A stretch of 64,000 nt of DNA from positions 1-64,000 of the forward strand of contig NZ_JACCDD010000007.1 of NCBI RefSeq assembly GCF_013415115.1. The letters are read 5' to 3'. Below, in pieces: positions 50,311 through 59,990 of the stretch. Both the position numbers and the translations under genes were made by a program. Every line of letters starts with the position of its first letter. Position 1 is the stretch's first letter. The stretch comes from Vreelandella zhaodongensis. Lineage in GTDB: Bacteria; Pseudomonadota; Gammaproteobacteria; Pseudomonadales; Halomonadaceae. A model generated the notes under the pieces. The model saw only the letters and a program-made list of their open reading frames with translations, searched no databases and had not been told where the DNA came from.

Positions 50311-51471
50311 TTAGCGGCGTGCCTGCATCATGGCAATAAAGCGATCAAACAGCGGCGCCACATCGCGCGGGCCGGGGCTGGCTTCCGGGTGCCCCTGGAA
50401 GCTAAACGCCGGGCGGTCAGTAAGCTCAATCCCTTGGAGCGTGCCATCAAACAGCGAACGGTGCGTGGCCCGCACGTTAGCCGGAAGAGTCGCCTCATCG
50501 GCAGCAAAGCCGTGGTTTTGGCTGGTAATCATTACCGTGCCGGACGCTAAATCTTGCACCGGGTGGTTGGCGCCGTGGTGGCCGTGGCCCATCTTGATAG
50601 TTTTGGCACCCGAGGCCAGCGCCAGCAATTGGTGACCAAGGCAAATGCCAAATACCGGCGTGTTGGTTTCCAGCACTTCTTGAATCGCCTTAATGGCATA
50701 ATCACAAGGCTCGGGGTCACCCGGACCATTAGCCAAAAAGACACCATCCGGGCTCATTGCCAGCACGTCAGCAGCAGGCGTTTGTGCCGGTACAACCGTC
50801 AACCGGCAGCCGCGCGCGGCCAGCATACGCAAGATGTTAAATTTCACACCGAAGTCGTACGCCACCACGTGGTAAGGACGCTCACCTTTCGTAGTATCAG
50901 CGTAACCCTCGCCCAGGGCCCACTCGCCTTGCGTCCATTCGTAAGCCTCTTTGCACGAGACTTCCTTGGCCAAATCCATCCCCTTCAATCCAGGAAACGC
51001 CTTCGCCGCCGCCAGTGCCCGATCTACCGCATCATCGCCCTCTGCTTCTGCGCCCGCCAGAATCGCGCCATTTTGCGCCCCTTTATCACGCAGAATGCGC
51101 GTTAAACGGCGAGTATCGATATCCGCAATGCCCAGCACATTTTGGCTTTTCAGATAATCAGAGAGTGTTTGCTCAGAGCGGAAACTGCTGGCCAACAAAG
51201 GGAGATCACGAATTACCAAGCCCGCTGCCGCAATAGACGCGGACTCCACATCTTCGGAATTAATGCCGGTATTGCCGATATGGGGATAGGTCAGCGTGAC
51301 GATTTGGCGGGTGTAAGAAGGATCAGTGAGGATTTCCTGGTAGCCGGTCATGGCTGTATTGAACACCACCTCACCGCTTGTGACTCCATCCGCGCCAATA
51401 GCAGTTCCGTGAAACACACTGCCATCTTCCAGGGCCAATATCGCGGGTTTGCTCAATGCGGGGTTATTCAA
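50311..51471 (-). CDS. carA: Carbamoyl-phosphate synthase small subunit
   Basis: Glutamine amidotransferase subunit that supplies ammonia to CarB. It has the catalytic Cys in [15 protein letters not shown], the [20 protein letters not shown] loop ([14 protein letters not shown]) and His/Glu in [11 protein letters not shown]. The start is unsettled. GGGAGAA sits at good distance before the TTG at 51471, giving 386 residues; an ATG five codons upstream (51486) contains that ribosome site in its own codons, and the family-like [11 protein letters not shown] begins five residues after the TTG. A leader with a terminator lies upstream. Confidence 0.95.
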   Translation of the reverse strand: MNNPALSKPAILALEDGSVFHGTAIGADGVTSGEVVFNTAMTGYQEILTDPSYTRQIVTLTYPHIGNTGINSEDVESASIAAAGLVIRDLPLLASSFRSEQTLSDYLKSQNVLGIADIDTRRLTRILRDKGAQNGAILAGAEAEGDDAVDRALAAAKAFPGLKGMDLAKEVSCKEAYEWTQGEWALGEGYADTTKGERPYHVVAYDFGVKFNILRMLAARGCRLTVVPAQTPAADVLAMSPDGVFLANGPGDPEPCDYAIKAIQEVLETNTPVFGICLGHQLLALASGAKTIKMGHGHHGANHPVQDLASGTVMITSQNHGFAADEATLPANVRATHRSLFDGTLQGIELTDRPAFSFQGHPEASPGPRDVAPLFDRFIAMMQARR

Positions 51472-51494
51472 GACAAGTTCTCCCATGCTGGTGG

Positions 51495-51514
51495 GAGCCT
51501 GTGGGCGCAGGCTC
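51495..51514. repeat. REP-like hairpin in front of carA
   Basis: GAGCCTG (51495-51501) pairs with CAGGCTC (51508-51514) within GTGGGAGCCTGTGGGCGCAG, a GTGGGAGC-headed palindrome reminiscent of bacterial REP elements. It is a single copy in this window, so REP status cannot be proved. Confidence 0.4.
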
Positions 51515-51555
51515 GGCGATCCGGTTTGTCGGCGTTTGCGTGCAAACGTCGGGTC

Positions 51556-51639
51556 GTAAAAAAGCGGGACGAAGCCGATAGTAAAAAACCGGTTTCATCC
51601 CGCTTGTTGTTCTCTTCCGTGGCTAATGGCCATGGTGCA
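51556..51639 (-). promoter_or_regulatory. Candidate carAB attenuator: leader peptide plus intrinsic terminator
   Basis: On the minus strand about 80 bases before carA an intrinsic terminator is formed by AAGCGGGA (51562-51569) and TCCCGCTT (51598-51605), extended inward by GAA-AC-CCG pairings and followed by six T. A 12-codon frame, MAISHGREQQAG, ends with a TGA placed just after the upstream stem arm, so a ribosome finishing it would block the hairpin. There is no strong ribosome site before its ATG. The arrangement suggests attenuation of carAB; it could also be just a terminator for transcripts from dapB. Confidence 0.5.
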
Positions 51640-51812
51640 GCGTTTAGCTGACTATTCTCTTACCTAAGGCCAGTGCAACAAGCGCGGTGCTTACCCTACA
51701 GAGATTCGTTCGCTGCAGATATTTTGCTGCTTTTTTGCAGCCACTGGGCCAAAATTTTTGGAATGTTACAGGATTTATCGACCTTAGGCTAGGCCTTTGT
51801 TGCCAAGAAAGT

Positions 51813-51830
51813 GCCAGGGATAGCCCTGGC
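51813..51830 (-). terminator. Hairpin after dapB
   Basis: Seven-bp stem GCCAGGG (51813-51819) with CCCTGGC (51824-51830), seven bases after the dapB stop, with a weak T-rich tail on the minus strand. Confidence 0.6.
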
Positions 51831-51836
51831 TGCGAG

Positions 51837-52715
<879 letters not shown>

Positions 52716-52773
52716 TTATAACAGACCCCCCTTAGTGATGCGGGGCTAAAGGTAGCCGCGCGTACCATCCCAA

Positions 52774-53055
52774 TTAGTTTTCCCAAACGATTTCTAGCGG
52801 CTCGTCTTTGGCCATACGCACGAGGTGACTTTCCACCACGCCCTCCAATTGGTCTAGGTGTTCCTCTTCAAGCGTTTCGATGGACACCAACAATCGTCCC
52901 GCTTCGACATGCATTAGGCAGGTGCCGTTGGTAAATACAATTTTGGCATCCTGCTCGTTATGCTCGACCTCAAGCTTATGCGCCCAGTGCTTGCACAAGC
53001 GATTGATCAAGCGCTCGCCAGAAGGCGTTACGATTTCGGCACGGGATAAAGGCAT
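52774..53055 (-). CDS. DUF2218 domain protein
   Basis: 93-residue soluble protein of unknown function with the family's pattern: N-terminal PLSRAEIVTPSGERLINRLCKHWAHKL, a central NGTCLMHVEAGRLLVSIE beta region and a C-terminal helix HLDQLEGVVESHLVRMAKDEPLEI. DUF2218 members are often near iron or siderophore genes, but none is seen here. GGAGAAAACACG precedes the start. It sits between dnaJ and dapB; the 386-base upstream gap has no other supported gene. Confidence 0.85.
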   Translation of the reverse strand: MPLSRAEIVTPSGERLINRLCKHWAHKLEVEHNEQDAKIVFTNGTCLMHVEAGRLLVSIETLEEEHLDQLEGVVESHLVRMAKDEPLEIVWEN

Positions 53056-53382
53056 CGTGTTTTCTCCATAAAGTTAGCAAGTTAGCTCTTACTAGCGTAA
53101 TTCTCACAATAGAAACCGCAAAGTAAGAAATAAGAATTCCTTGCAACAACATGTTTCTGTTCATCGAAACGCCCACTTGCAACCCTGAACCACACGCCGG
53201 AAAGACCCCGTAGCCCAATGCCCCACCCAGGGCGAGATGCCTCATCCGCTAGCATTTGCCCTCGTCCTTGCGTGCAAATAATCCACTTTTTAAAAGGGTA
53301 TCGAATAGCCAGCAAACGATAGGCCCATCACGCTAGCTATTTTACACCAAGCAACTCAGTGCTTTGGCAATACGTAACCTAC
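53056..53382. other. Intergenic region between DUF2218 gene and dnaJ terminator
   Basis: About 330 bases without a supported gene. Two short overlapping frames on the minus strand (53082-53315 and one ending at 52976) lack ribosome sites and recognisable protein features. The DUF2218 promoter probably lies here, but I cannot identify it. Confidence 0.5.
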
Positions 53383-53415
53383 AAAAACGCCCCAGCACTT
53401 GAAGGTGCTGGGGCG
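53383..53415 (-). terminator. Terminator after dnaJ
   Basis: Perfect 11-bp stem CGCCCCAGCAC (53388-53398) with GTGCTGGGGCG (53405-53415) and five T on the minus strand. It ends the grpE-dnaK-dnaJ unit. Confidence 0.93.
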
Positions 53416-53441
53416 CTGATGTGACGCGAAGAAAATCGCCG

Positions 53442-54596
53442 TTACGGCTTCATCTCTTCAAAAAACTTCTTCACGCTGTCGAAGAACCCTGTCTTCTTCG
53501 GCGAGTGACTATGGCTGTTACTACCATCGAAGCTTTTTTGCAGCTGGCGTAGTAGGTCTTTCTGCTCGTCGTTAAGGTTGACCGGCGTTTCCAGTACCAC
53601 CTTACACAACAGGTCACCCGCTGCGCCGCCGCGTACCGGCTTCACGCCTTTGCCGCGTAGCCTGAAAAGCTTGCCGGTTTGGGTTTCCGGCGGAATCTTT
53701 AGCTTCACGCGACCATCAAGCGTGGGTACTTCCAACTCGCCACCCAGGGCAGCATCAACAAAGTTGATTGGCACGTCACACTGCAAGTGCTTGCCTTCGC
53801 GCTGGAAGATGTGGTGCGGCTTGATAGACACTTGGACGTACAAGTCACCAGGCGGACCACCATTAATACCACTTTCGCCTTCGCCATTCAGGCGAATCCG
53901 GTCACCTGTATCAACACCCGGCGGAATCTTCACAGAAAGCGTACGCGTTTCCCGCACGCGACCTTCGCCATTACATTTGTGGCACGGCACTTTAATCTGC
54001 ACACCGGTGCCATGACAGGTCGGACAGGTCTGCTGCACAGCAAAGAAGCCCTGCTGCATACGCACCTGACCGTGACCATGACAGGTGGGACACGTCACTT
54101 TACTGGTGCCTGGCTCGGCGCCTTCACCATCGCAGCGGTCACACTCAATGTGACGAGGCACGCGAATATCTACGGTAGTGCCCGCAACGGCACTTTCCAG
54201 ATCAAGCTCTAGGTTGTAGCGCAGATCAGAGCCACGAGCGGGGGCATTAGGGCCACGACGACGGCCACCGCCGCCACCGAAAATGTCGCCAAACACATCG
54301 CCGAAGATGTCGCTAAAGTCACCAGCGCCACCGCCGCCGAAACCACCGCCGCCAAAGCCACCGCCCTGACCGTCAACACCGGCATGACCAAACTGGTCAT
54401 ACGCTGCGCGTTTTTCGCCATCGCTTAAGACTTCGTACGCTTCAGACACCTCGCGGAATTTCTCCGCTGCAGTGTTATCGTCCGGGTTTCGATCAGGGTG
54501 GAATTTTTGCGCCAAGCGGCGGTAGGCCTTTTTGATCTCTTTCTGATCGGCCCCTTTTTCGACACCCAGGACTTCGTAATAATCGCGTTTGGACAT
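53442..54596 (-). CDS. dnaJ: Chaperone protein DnaJ
   Basis: Hsp40 co-chaperone that stimulates DnaK ATPase. 384 residues: J domain (1-70) with HPDRNPDD (the HPD motif), a Gly/Phe-rich region (about 72-115) that includes [22 protein letters not shown] repeats, four zinc-binding CxxCxGxG repeats ([32 protein letters not shown]), then the C-terminal substrate domains. It lies 112 bases after dnaK in the grpE-dnaK-dnaJ cluster. Confidence 0.98.
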   Translation of the reverse strand: MSKRDYYEVLGVEKGADQKEIKKAYRRLAQKFHPDRNPDDNTAAEKFREVSEAYEVLSDGEKRAAYDQFGHAGVDGQGGGFGGGGFGGGGAGDFSDIFGDVFGDIFGGGGGRRRGPNAPARGSDLRYNLELDLESAVAGTTVDIRVPRHIECDRCDGEGAEPGTSKVTCPTCHGHGQVRMQQGFFAVQQTCPTCHGTGVQIKVPCHKCNGEGRVRETRTLSVKIPPGVDTGDRIRLNGEGESGINGGPPGDLYVQVSIKPHHIFQREGKHLQCDVPINFVDAALGGELEVPTLDGRVKLKIPPETQTGKLFRLRGKGVKPVRGGAAGDLLCKVVLETPVNLNDEQKDLLRQLQKSFDGSNSHSHSPKKTGFFDSVKKFFEEMKP

Positions 54597-54708
54597 GGGT
54601 CCTACGCCTCCTGGTTAGCTACGCACTTAATTAGGCGTCTCTGCTACGGAAACAGCAACGCGGGAGTTGCCTCCCGCGTCACCGCATTCCTTAGCAGAAA
54701 GAGGTGGG

Positions 54709-56643
54709 TTATTGCTTTTTCTGGTCGTCGTTGACTTCTTCGTACTCAGCATCAACCACATCTTCCTCCGGCTTGGCGCTGGCATTTTCAGCACCTTCGC
54801 CGTCCGCCTGCTGAGCGGCTTCTGCCTGCTCGGCGTACATTTTTTGTGCTAACTGGCCAGACACTTCGGTCAGCGCATCCAGTTTCTGCTGGATGTTGTC
54901 CGGATCGTCAGTCTTCACCGCTTCTTCCAGCTCGCTGATAGCAGTCTCGATGGCTTGTTTCTCGTCATCGGTCGCTTTATCGCCCGCTTCCTGTACAGTT
55001 TTGCGCGTGGCGTGAATCATGCCGTCTGCTTGGTTACGCAGCTGTACAAGCGCTTCGAACTTTTTGTCCTCGTCAGCGTGAGCTTCCGCGTCGCGTACCA
55101 TTTGCTCGATCTCTTCATCAGAAAGACCGCTGGACGCTTTAATGACAATGGACTGCTCTTTGCCAGTGGCTTTGTCTTTCGCCGACACGTTCAAAATGCC
55201 GTTGGCATCCAGATCGAAGGCCACTTCGATTTGCGGCACACCGCGCGGCGCCGTAGGAATATCAGCGAGATCGAAACGTCCAAGCGACTTATTCTGGGAT
55301 ACCTGTTTACGCTCACCCTGCACGACGTGAATCGTCACCGCCGTCTGGTTGTCATCCGCCGTGGAGAAGGTTTGCGTCTTCTTCGTGGGGATGGTGGTGT
55401 TTTTGTCGATCAGCGGCGTCATTACGCCACCCAGGGTTTCGATACCTAAAGTTAGCGGCGTTACGTCCAGCAGCAGCACATCTTTGACATCACCGCCGAG
55501 AACACCGCCCTGAATCGCCGCACCAACAGCAACCGCTTCATCAGGGTTTACATCTTTACGTGCTTCTTTGCCGAAGAAGTCAGCCGCTTTCTTCTGCACC
55601 ATTGGCATACGTGTCTGACCACCGACCAGAATCACTTCGTCGATTTCAGACGCAGACAAACCAGCGTCTTTCAATGCAACTTTGCAAGGCTCAAGCGAGC
55701 GCTGTACCAGATCTTCAACTAGCGACTCCAGCTTAGCACGCGTCACCTTCACGTTAAGGTGTTTCGGGCCAGTGTTGTCAGCGGTAATGTACGGCAGATT
55801 CACATCGGTCTGCTGGGCGCTGGAAAGCTCAATCTTGGCTTTCTCGGCGGCTTCTTTCAGACGCTGCATCGCGAGGTTGTCGCCAGACAGGTCAATTCCG
55901 CTATCGGTTTTGAACTGGTCAACTAAGTAGTTAATCAACGCCAGGTCGAAGTCTTCACCGCCCAAGAAGGTGTCACCGTTAGTGGCCAACACTTCAAACT
56001 GGGTTTCGCCGTCAACGTCGGCTACTTCGATGATAGAAATATCGAAAGTACCGCCACCCAAGTCGTATACCGCAATGGTTTTGTCACCACGGGATTTGTC
56101 CATACCGTAAGCAAGCGCCGCTGCGGTTGGCTCGTTAATGATGCGCTTAACATCCAAGCCGGCAATACGACCCGCATCTTTGGTGGCCTGACGCTGACTA
56201 TCGTTGAAGTAGGCAGGTACAGTGATAACCGCTTCTGTTACTGCTTCGCCAAGATAGTCTTCGGCGGTTTTCTTCATTTTCTTTAGCACTTCCGCGCTGA
56301 CCTGCGGTGGTGCCATTTTTTTGCCTTTTACTTCCACCCAAGCATCACCGTTGTCGGCTGCGGCGATTTTGTACGGCACCATTTTGATGTCTTTTTGTAC
56401 AACGTCGTCTTTGAAGCGACGGCCGATCAGGCGCTTGATTGCGTAAAGCGTGTTTTCAGGGTTAGTCACCGCCTGGCGCTTAGCCGCCTGACCAACCAGT
56501 GTTTCACCATCGTCTGTGTAGGCGATGATAGAAGGCGTGGTGCGGCCACCTTCAGCGTTTTCAATGACTTTAGCGCTGTCACCATCGAGCACGGCCACAC
56601 AAGAGTTGGTGGTGCCCAGATCGATACCAATAATGCGTCCCAT
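54709..56643 (-). CDS. dnaK: Chaperone protein DnaK (Hsp70)
   Basis: ATP-dependent chaperone of 644 residues. The nucleotide domain has [26 protein letters not shown] and [10 protein letters not shown]; the substrate domain begins near [14 protein letters not shown], and the lid ends in the acidic [19 protein letters not shown] tail typical of gammaproteobacteria. Between grpE and dnaK are 215 bases containing a perfect 14-base tandem repeat and A/T-rich DNA, so dnaK may have an extra promoter besides the sigma32 promoter before grpE. Confidence 0.98.
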   Translation of the reverse strand: MGRIIGIDLGTTNSCVAVLDGDSAKVIENAEGGRTTPSIIAYTDDGETLVGQAAKRQAVTNPENTLYAIKRLIGRRFKDDVVQKDIKMVPYKIAAADNGDAWVEVKGKKMAPPQVSAEVLKKMKKTAEDYLGEAVTEAVITVPAYFNDSQRQATKDAGRIAGLDVKRIINEPTAAALAYGMDKSRGDKTIAVYDLGGGTFDISIIEVADVDGETQFEVLATNGDTFLGGEDFDLALINYLVDQFKTDSGIDLSGDNLAMQRLKEAAEKAKIELSSAQQTDVNLPYITADNTGPKHLNVKVTRAKLESLVEDLVQRSLEPCKVALKDAGLSASEIDEVILVGGQTRMPMVQKKAADFFGKEARKDVNPDEAVAVGAAIQGGVLGGDVKDVLLLDVTPLTLGIETLGGVMTPLIDKNTTIPTKKTQTFSTADDNQTAVTIHVVQGERKQVSQNKSLGRFDLADIPTAPRGVPQIEVAFDLDANGILNVSAKDKATGKEQSIVIKASSGLSDEEIEQMVRDAEAHADEDKKFEALVQLRNQADGMIHATRKTVQEAGDKATDDEKQAIETAISELEEAVKTDDPDNIQQKLDALTEVSGQLAQKMYAEQAEAAQQADGEGAENASAKPEEDVVDAEYEEVNDDQKKQ

Positions 56644-56692
56644 AGCGAGAACCTCGAATTCGGTTGTTACTAAACTAAAAATGTAATTTTTT

Positions 56693-56720
56693 AAAACTAA
56701 TTCTTAAAAACTAATTCTTA
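56693..56720 (+). repeat. Perfect 14-base tandem repeat upstream of dnaK
   Basis: AAAACTAATTCTTA occurs twice in direct tandem (56693-56706 and 56707-56720), 50 to 77 bases upstream of the dnaK start codon, in A/T-rich DNA. It may be a recent duplication within a promoter or leader. Confidence 0.88.
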
Positions 56721-56858
56721 GAAGCGTCATCTTTTGAAAAGACCGCCTTCAGAAAAGTAGTTTTTAGAAATGCTGCGGAGTTATCCGCGGGTTGCCCTTT
56801 ATCTGGGGGCCGCTTGCAGCATTTCAAGGTTTTTTTCTGCTCTAAGCCTACCTTTTTG

Positions 56859-57488
56859 TTAATTCGCTTTTTGACTGACGATAACCATCGCCGGGCGAAC
56901 AAGGCGGCCGTTCAACAAGTACCCCTTCTGCATCACTTCCATGACGGTATTGGGTTCAAGCTCGGGGTTCGGCACCATGGCCATTGCTTCATGAACTTGA
57001 GGGTCAAAAGGCTCGCCCTGGGGCTCAATGCTTTCAACGCCAGACTTAGTGAGTGCGTCCAACTGCATTTTCAAGGTCATGGAGACGCCTTCACGGTGGG
57101 CGTCAGATGCGCCTTCCTGCATGCTCTCAAGCGCTTTTTCCAAGCTATCAACCACGGGCAGTAGATCTTTAACAAATTTCTCTAAGGCAAACTTACGCGC
57201 TTTTTCAGCCTCTTGTTCGGCCCGGCGGCGCACATTCTGTGCTTCGGCCGCAGCCCGCAGCGCTTGATCTTTAGCTTCCGCCAAGCTCTGTTCAAGCTCT
57301 TCTACCTGGGCGGCTAGCATATCGGCTTCAGGATTACCTACGCTGCCTTCTAGTACCGCTTCATCGTTAATCAACCCGTCTAGCTCATCTTCTACCAAGC
57401 GCTCTTCAGCGGACTGCTCGGAGACTTCTGCCTCTTGCTCTTGGCGGGCCAGCTCGTCTTCCAATGGGGTTTGCGACTCTTTTGCCAT
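56859..57488 (-). CDS. grpE: Nucleotide exchange factor GrpE
   Basis: Releases ADP from DnaK and acts as thermosensor. 209 residues: a long acidic N-terminal region ([19 protein letters not shown]), a coiled-coil dimer helix (about 65-115), then the four-helix bundle and beta domain with [20 protein letters not shown] and VLQKGY-type ([21 protein letters not shown]) end motif. CAGGAGCAAAGC precedes the start. First gene of the grpE-dnaK-dnaJ cluster, under a near-perfect sigma32 promoter. Confidence 0.97.
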   Translation of the reverse strand: MAKESQTPLEDELARQEQEAEVSEQSAEERLVEDELDGLINDEAVLEGSVGNPEADMLAAQVEELEQSLAEAKDQALRAAAEAQNVRRRAEQEAEKARKFALEKFVKDLLPVVDSLEKALESMQEGASDAHREGVSMTLKMQLDALTKSGVESIEPQGEPFDPQVHEAMAMVPNPELEPNTVMEVMQKGYLLNGRLVRPAMVIVSQKAN

Positions 57489-57567
57489 GCTTTGCTCCTG
57501 AAATATGCAACGGTGGCGTCAACATCCACCTTGGTTAAGTAGAGAGTATTAACCACGTATGAACGCT

Positions 57568-57595
57568 ATATGGGGGTCATAAAAGCCATCTCAAG
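57568..57595 (-). promoter_or_regulatory. Sigma32 heat-shock promoter for grpE
   Basis: On the minus strand CTTGAGA (57589-57595), a 13-base spacer and CCCCATAT (57568-57575) match the sigma32 consensus CTTGAAA-N13-CCCCATNT with one mismatch. The -10 element lies about 80 bases before the grpE ATG. Confidence 0.88.
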
Positions 57596-57620
57596 AGGGG
57601 CATTGAAGTGAGTTATCGAC

Positions 57621-57640
57621 TACTGTATAAAACAACAACC
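57621..57640 (+). promoter_or_regulatory. Candidate LexA (SOS) box for recN
   Basis: TACTGTATAAAACAACAA fits CTGT-N8-ACAG with the final G changed to A. It lies about 50 bases upstream of the recN ATG, where the SOS box of recN is found in E. coli. Only 25 bases separate it from the divergent sigma32 promoter. Confidence 0.6.
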
Positions 57641-57687
57641 ATTGGACAAGTATCCAGCTTCTGTGCCGCACCGCCTCAGGAGGCCCT

Positions 57688-59361
57688 ATGCTTACGCAGC
57701 TAGCGATCCAAGACTACGCTATCGTTGACCGCCTTGAGCTCGACTTAACTCACGGAATGACTGCTATTACCGGGGAAACTGGGGCTGGCAAATCGATTTT
57801 GCTCGGCGCCCTTGGCTTATGCCTGGGTGAACGCGCCGATGCAGGCAGCGTGCGCCACGGTTGTGAACGCACTGACCTTTCCGCCCGCTTTGACATTCAA
57901 CGCTTGCCCGCCGCTGCTGAGTGGCTTACTGCCCGCGAGCTACCTGCGGAAGAGTGCTTACTGCGTCGAGTAGTCACCGCTAGCGGTCGCTCTAAAGCCT
58001 GGATCAATGGCCACCCTGCCACCATCGCTGACCTAAAATCGCTCGGCGAACAGCTGATTCAAATCCATGGACAGCATGCTCATCAGGCACTCATGCGTGA
58101 AGAAACCCACCTCGCCCTGCTAGATGATTATGCCGGGCTACGTGAGCGTAGCCAGCAGTTGGCCGAAACCTTCCGCGAGTGGCGCAGCGCCCGGCGGCGA
58201 TTAAAAAAACTCAGCGAAGAAGGCAGTGAAGTTGAGGCAAAGCGGCAACTGCTGCGCTACCAAGTAGAAGAATTAGATCAACTGGGATTGGCAGAGGGTG
58301 AGCTGCAAACGCTAGAAGAAGAGCAGCATACCCTCGCCCATGCGGAAGAGACGCTGCGTGAAACCCAGTTTGCCGCCGACTGCTGCGCGAGCGATGAAGG
58401 TGGCGCTCTGTCGCTGCTAAACCAAGCCTATACCCATTTAAGCGCCCTGCCTGGCAGCGATAAAGGCACGTTAGCCAATACCTTGGCCATGCTTAGCGAT
58501 GCGCGCATTCAAGTAGAGGAAGCCTCCAGCGAGCTTAGTCGCCTTGCCAGCACTACCGAACTTGATCCTGAACGCTTGGCTTGGGTGGAAGAACGGCTGG
58601 GCGATGTCCACCGTATTGCCCGCAAGCACCACGTTGCCCCGGAAGAGATTTGCGCACTCCACGCCCAGCTAAGCCAGGAAGTAGCTCAGCTGGAAGCCAG
58701 CGACGACGATTTGGAATCATTAAGCAACCAAGTCGTCGACTGCCGCGAACGCTACCGCAGTGATGCTAAGCAACTAAGCGAGGCGCGACAAAAAGCCGCA
58801 GCACGCTTGGGTAAAGATGTACAACAACAGTTGGCGTTCCTAGCGATGGGAAAAGCTCGCTTTGAGGTCGCGGTCACGCCTCGTGAGACACCTACAGCGG
58901 AAGGCCTGGACCACGTCCAATTTCTGATTAGCGCCAACCCCGGCCAGCCCGCTAGACCGCTCACCAAAGTTGCATCGGGTGGCGAACTGTCGCGCATCAG
59001 TCTCGCCATACAAGTCGTCGCGGCCTCACACTCAACGATTCCAAGCCTGGTATTCGATGAAGTCGATGTGGGTATCTCGGGAGCAACAGCCGAAATCGTT
59101 GGCCAACTGCTGCGTAAGCTCGGTGAAAACGGTCAGGTAATGACGGTCACTCACCTCCCCCAGGTCGCCGCCCAGGCGCACCAACACCTGCATATCGAAA
59201 AACGCGCCAAACGAGATAGCACACTTACCCATATGGCACTGCTGGATGAACAGGGGCGCATTAGCGAACTCGCCCGCATGCTTGGTGGCGTGACGCTCTC
59301 AGACCAAACACTCGCCCACGCCCGCGAAATGCTGCACGCCAGTCAGCGCCCACCACACTGA
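57688..59361 (+). CDS. recN: DNA repair protein RecN
   Basis: SMC-like ATPase that acts in double-strand-break repair. 557 residues with Walker A ITGETGAGKSILLGALGL at the N-terminus, long coiled-coil segments at about 155-365 (rich in Glu, Arg and Leu) and a C-terminal head with signature ASGGELSRISLAIQ and Walker B LVFDEVDVGISGATAEIVG. CAGGAGG precedes the ATG. It is divergent from grpE and convergent with fur. A LexA-like box upstream suggests SOS control. Confidence 0.97.
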   Translation: MLTQLAIQDYAIVDRLELDLTHGMTAITGETGAGKSILLGALGLCLGERADAGSVRHGCERTDLSARFDIQRLPAAAEWLTARELPAEECLLRRVVTASGRSKAWINGHPATIADLKSLGEQLIQIHGQHAHQALMREETHLALLDDYAGLRERSQQLAETFREWRSARRRLKKLSEEGSEVEAKRQLLRYQVEELDQLGLAEGELQTLEEEQHTLAHAEETLRETQFAADCCASDEGGALSLLNQAYTHLSALPGSDKGTLANTLAMLSDARIQVEEASSELSRLASTTELDPERLAWVEERLGDVHRIARKHHVAPEEICALHAQLSQEVAQLEASDDDLESLSNQVVDCRERYRSDAKQLSEARQKAAARLGKDVQQQLAFLAMGKARFEVAVTPRETPTAEGLDHVQFLISANPGQPARPLTKVASGGELSRISLAIQVVAASHSTIPSLVFDEVDVGISGATAEIVGQLLRKLGENGQVMTVTHLPQVAAQAHQHLHIEKRAKRDSTLTHMALLDEQGRISELARMLGGVTLSDQTLAHAREMLHASQRPPH

Positions 59362-59401
59362 GCTGCCAAAAAGCACCCATTTAGCAACATCCTTAAGCAA
59401 A

Positions 59402-59450
59402 ACACCCCCTGAGCACCAGTGAACATTCACTCGTACTCAGGGGGTGTTTT
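59402..59450. terminator. Terminator between recN and fur
   Basis: Twelve-bp stem ACACCCCCTGAG (59402-59413) with CTCAGGGGGTGT (59436-59447), containing an inner hairpin AGTGAA/TTCACT (59418-59431), and a T tail on the plus strand. It lies between convergent genes. Confidence 0.9.
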
Positions 59451-59465
59451 GTAGAGCGCGACAGA

Positions 59466-59918
59466 CTATTTCTTATTTGTGGGGCCACTATCCTGGCGCG
59501 TTACATCCGACCCACGGGGGCGTACGTAAAGCACCAAGGCATGGTCCACTAGCTCGTAGCCGTGCTCTTCAGCAATCTCTTGCTGGCGACGCTCGATGAT
59601 GTCATCAACAAACTCGATGATTTCACCGCTCTCCAAACACACCATATGGTCATGGTGTTCTTCTTGAGTCATCTCGAATACCGCGTGGCCACCATCAAAA
59701 TTATGACGGATCACCAAGCCTGCTGATTCAAACTGAGTCAGCACGCGGTAAACGGTAGCCAAGCCAACATCCTCGCCCGCATCAATCAGTGTTTTATACA
59801 CTTCTTCTGCGCTAAGGTGGTGTTGACCCGAAGCATTTTCGAGAATCTGCAGGATCTTGACGCGCGGCAGGGTCACTTTCAGCCCGGCTTTGCGTAGTTC
59901 ATGGTTCTGATCGGCCAT
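59466..59918 (-). CDS. fur: Ferric uptake regulator Fur
   Basis: Fe(II)-dependent repressor of iron acquisition. 150 residues with an N-terminal winged helix (ELRKAGLKVTLPRVKILQIL; recognition region AEEVYKTLIDAGEDVGLATVYRVL) and a dimerisation domain with the HHDHMV metal site. Only one cysteine is present (MVCLESG), so the CxxC structural zinc site of E. coli Fur is missing, as in Pseudomonas Fur. The C-terminus has an extra polar tail (GSDVTRQDSGPTNKK). I chose MADQNHELRKAG at 59918. It is divergent from bamE, as in Pseudomonas (fur-omlA). Confidence 0.97.
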   Translation of the reverse strand: MADQNHELRKAGLKVTLPRVKILQILENASGQHHLSAEEVYKTLIDAGEDVGLATVYRVLTQFESAGLVIRHNFDGGHAVFEMTQEEHHDHMVCLESGEIIEFVDDIIERRQQEIAEEHGYELVDHALVLYVRPRGSDVTRQDSGPTNKK

Positions 59919-59990
59919 GGTTGCTCTTCGCAGTAACAGGTTAGGTCGGGTATGATCGACCGAAACCACGATAGTGAAGAACAGGCTCAA

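Noticed and set aside
53082..53315. Short minus-strand frames between DUF2218 gene and dnaJ
   Set aside because: Mutually overlapping frames with no ribosome sites, Cys/Trp/Arg-rich composition unlike real genes here.
54285..54380. Repeat array in dnaJ resembling a short tandem repeat or CRISPR
   Set aside because: It is the coding sequence of the Gly/Phe-rich linker of DnaJ.
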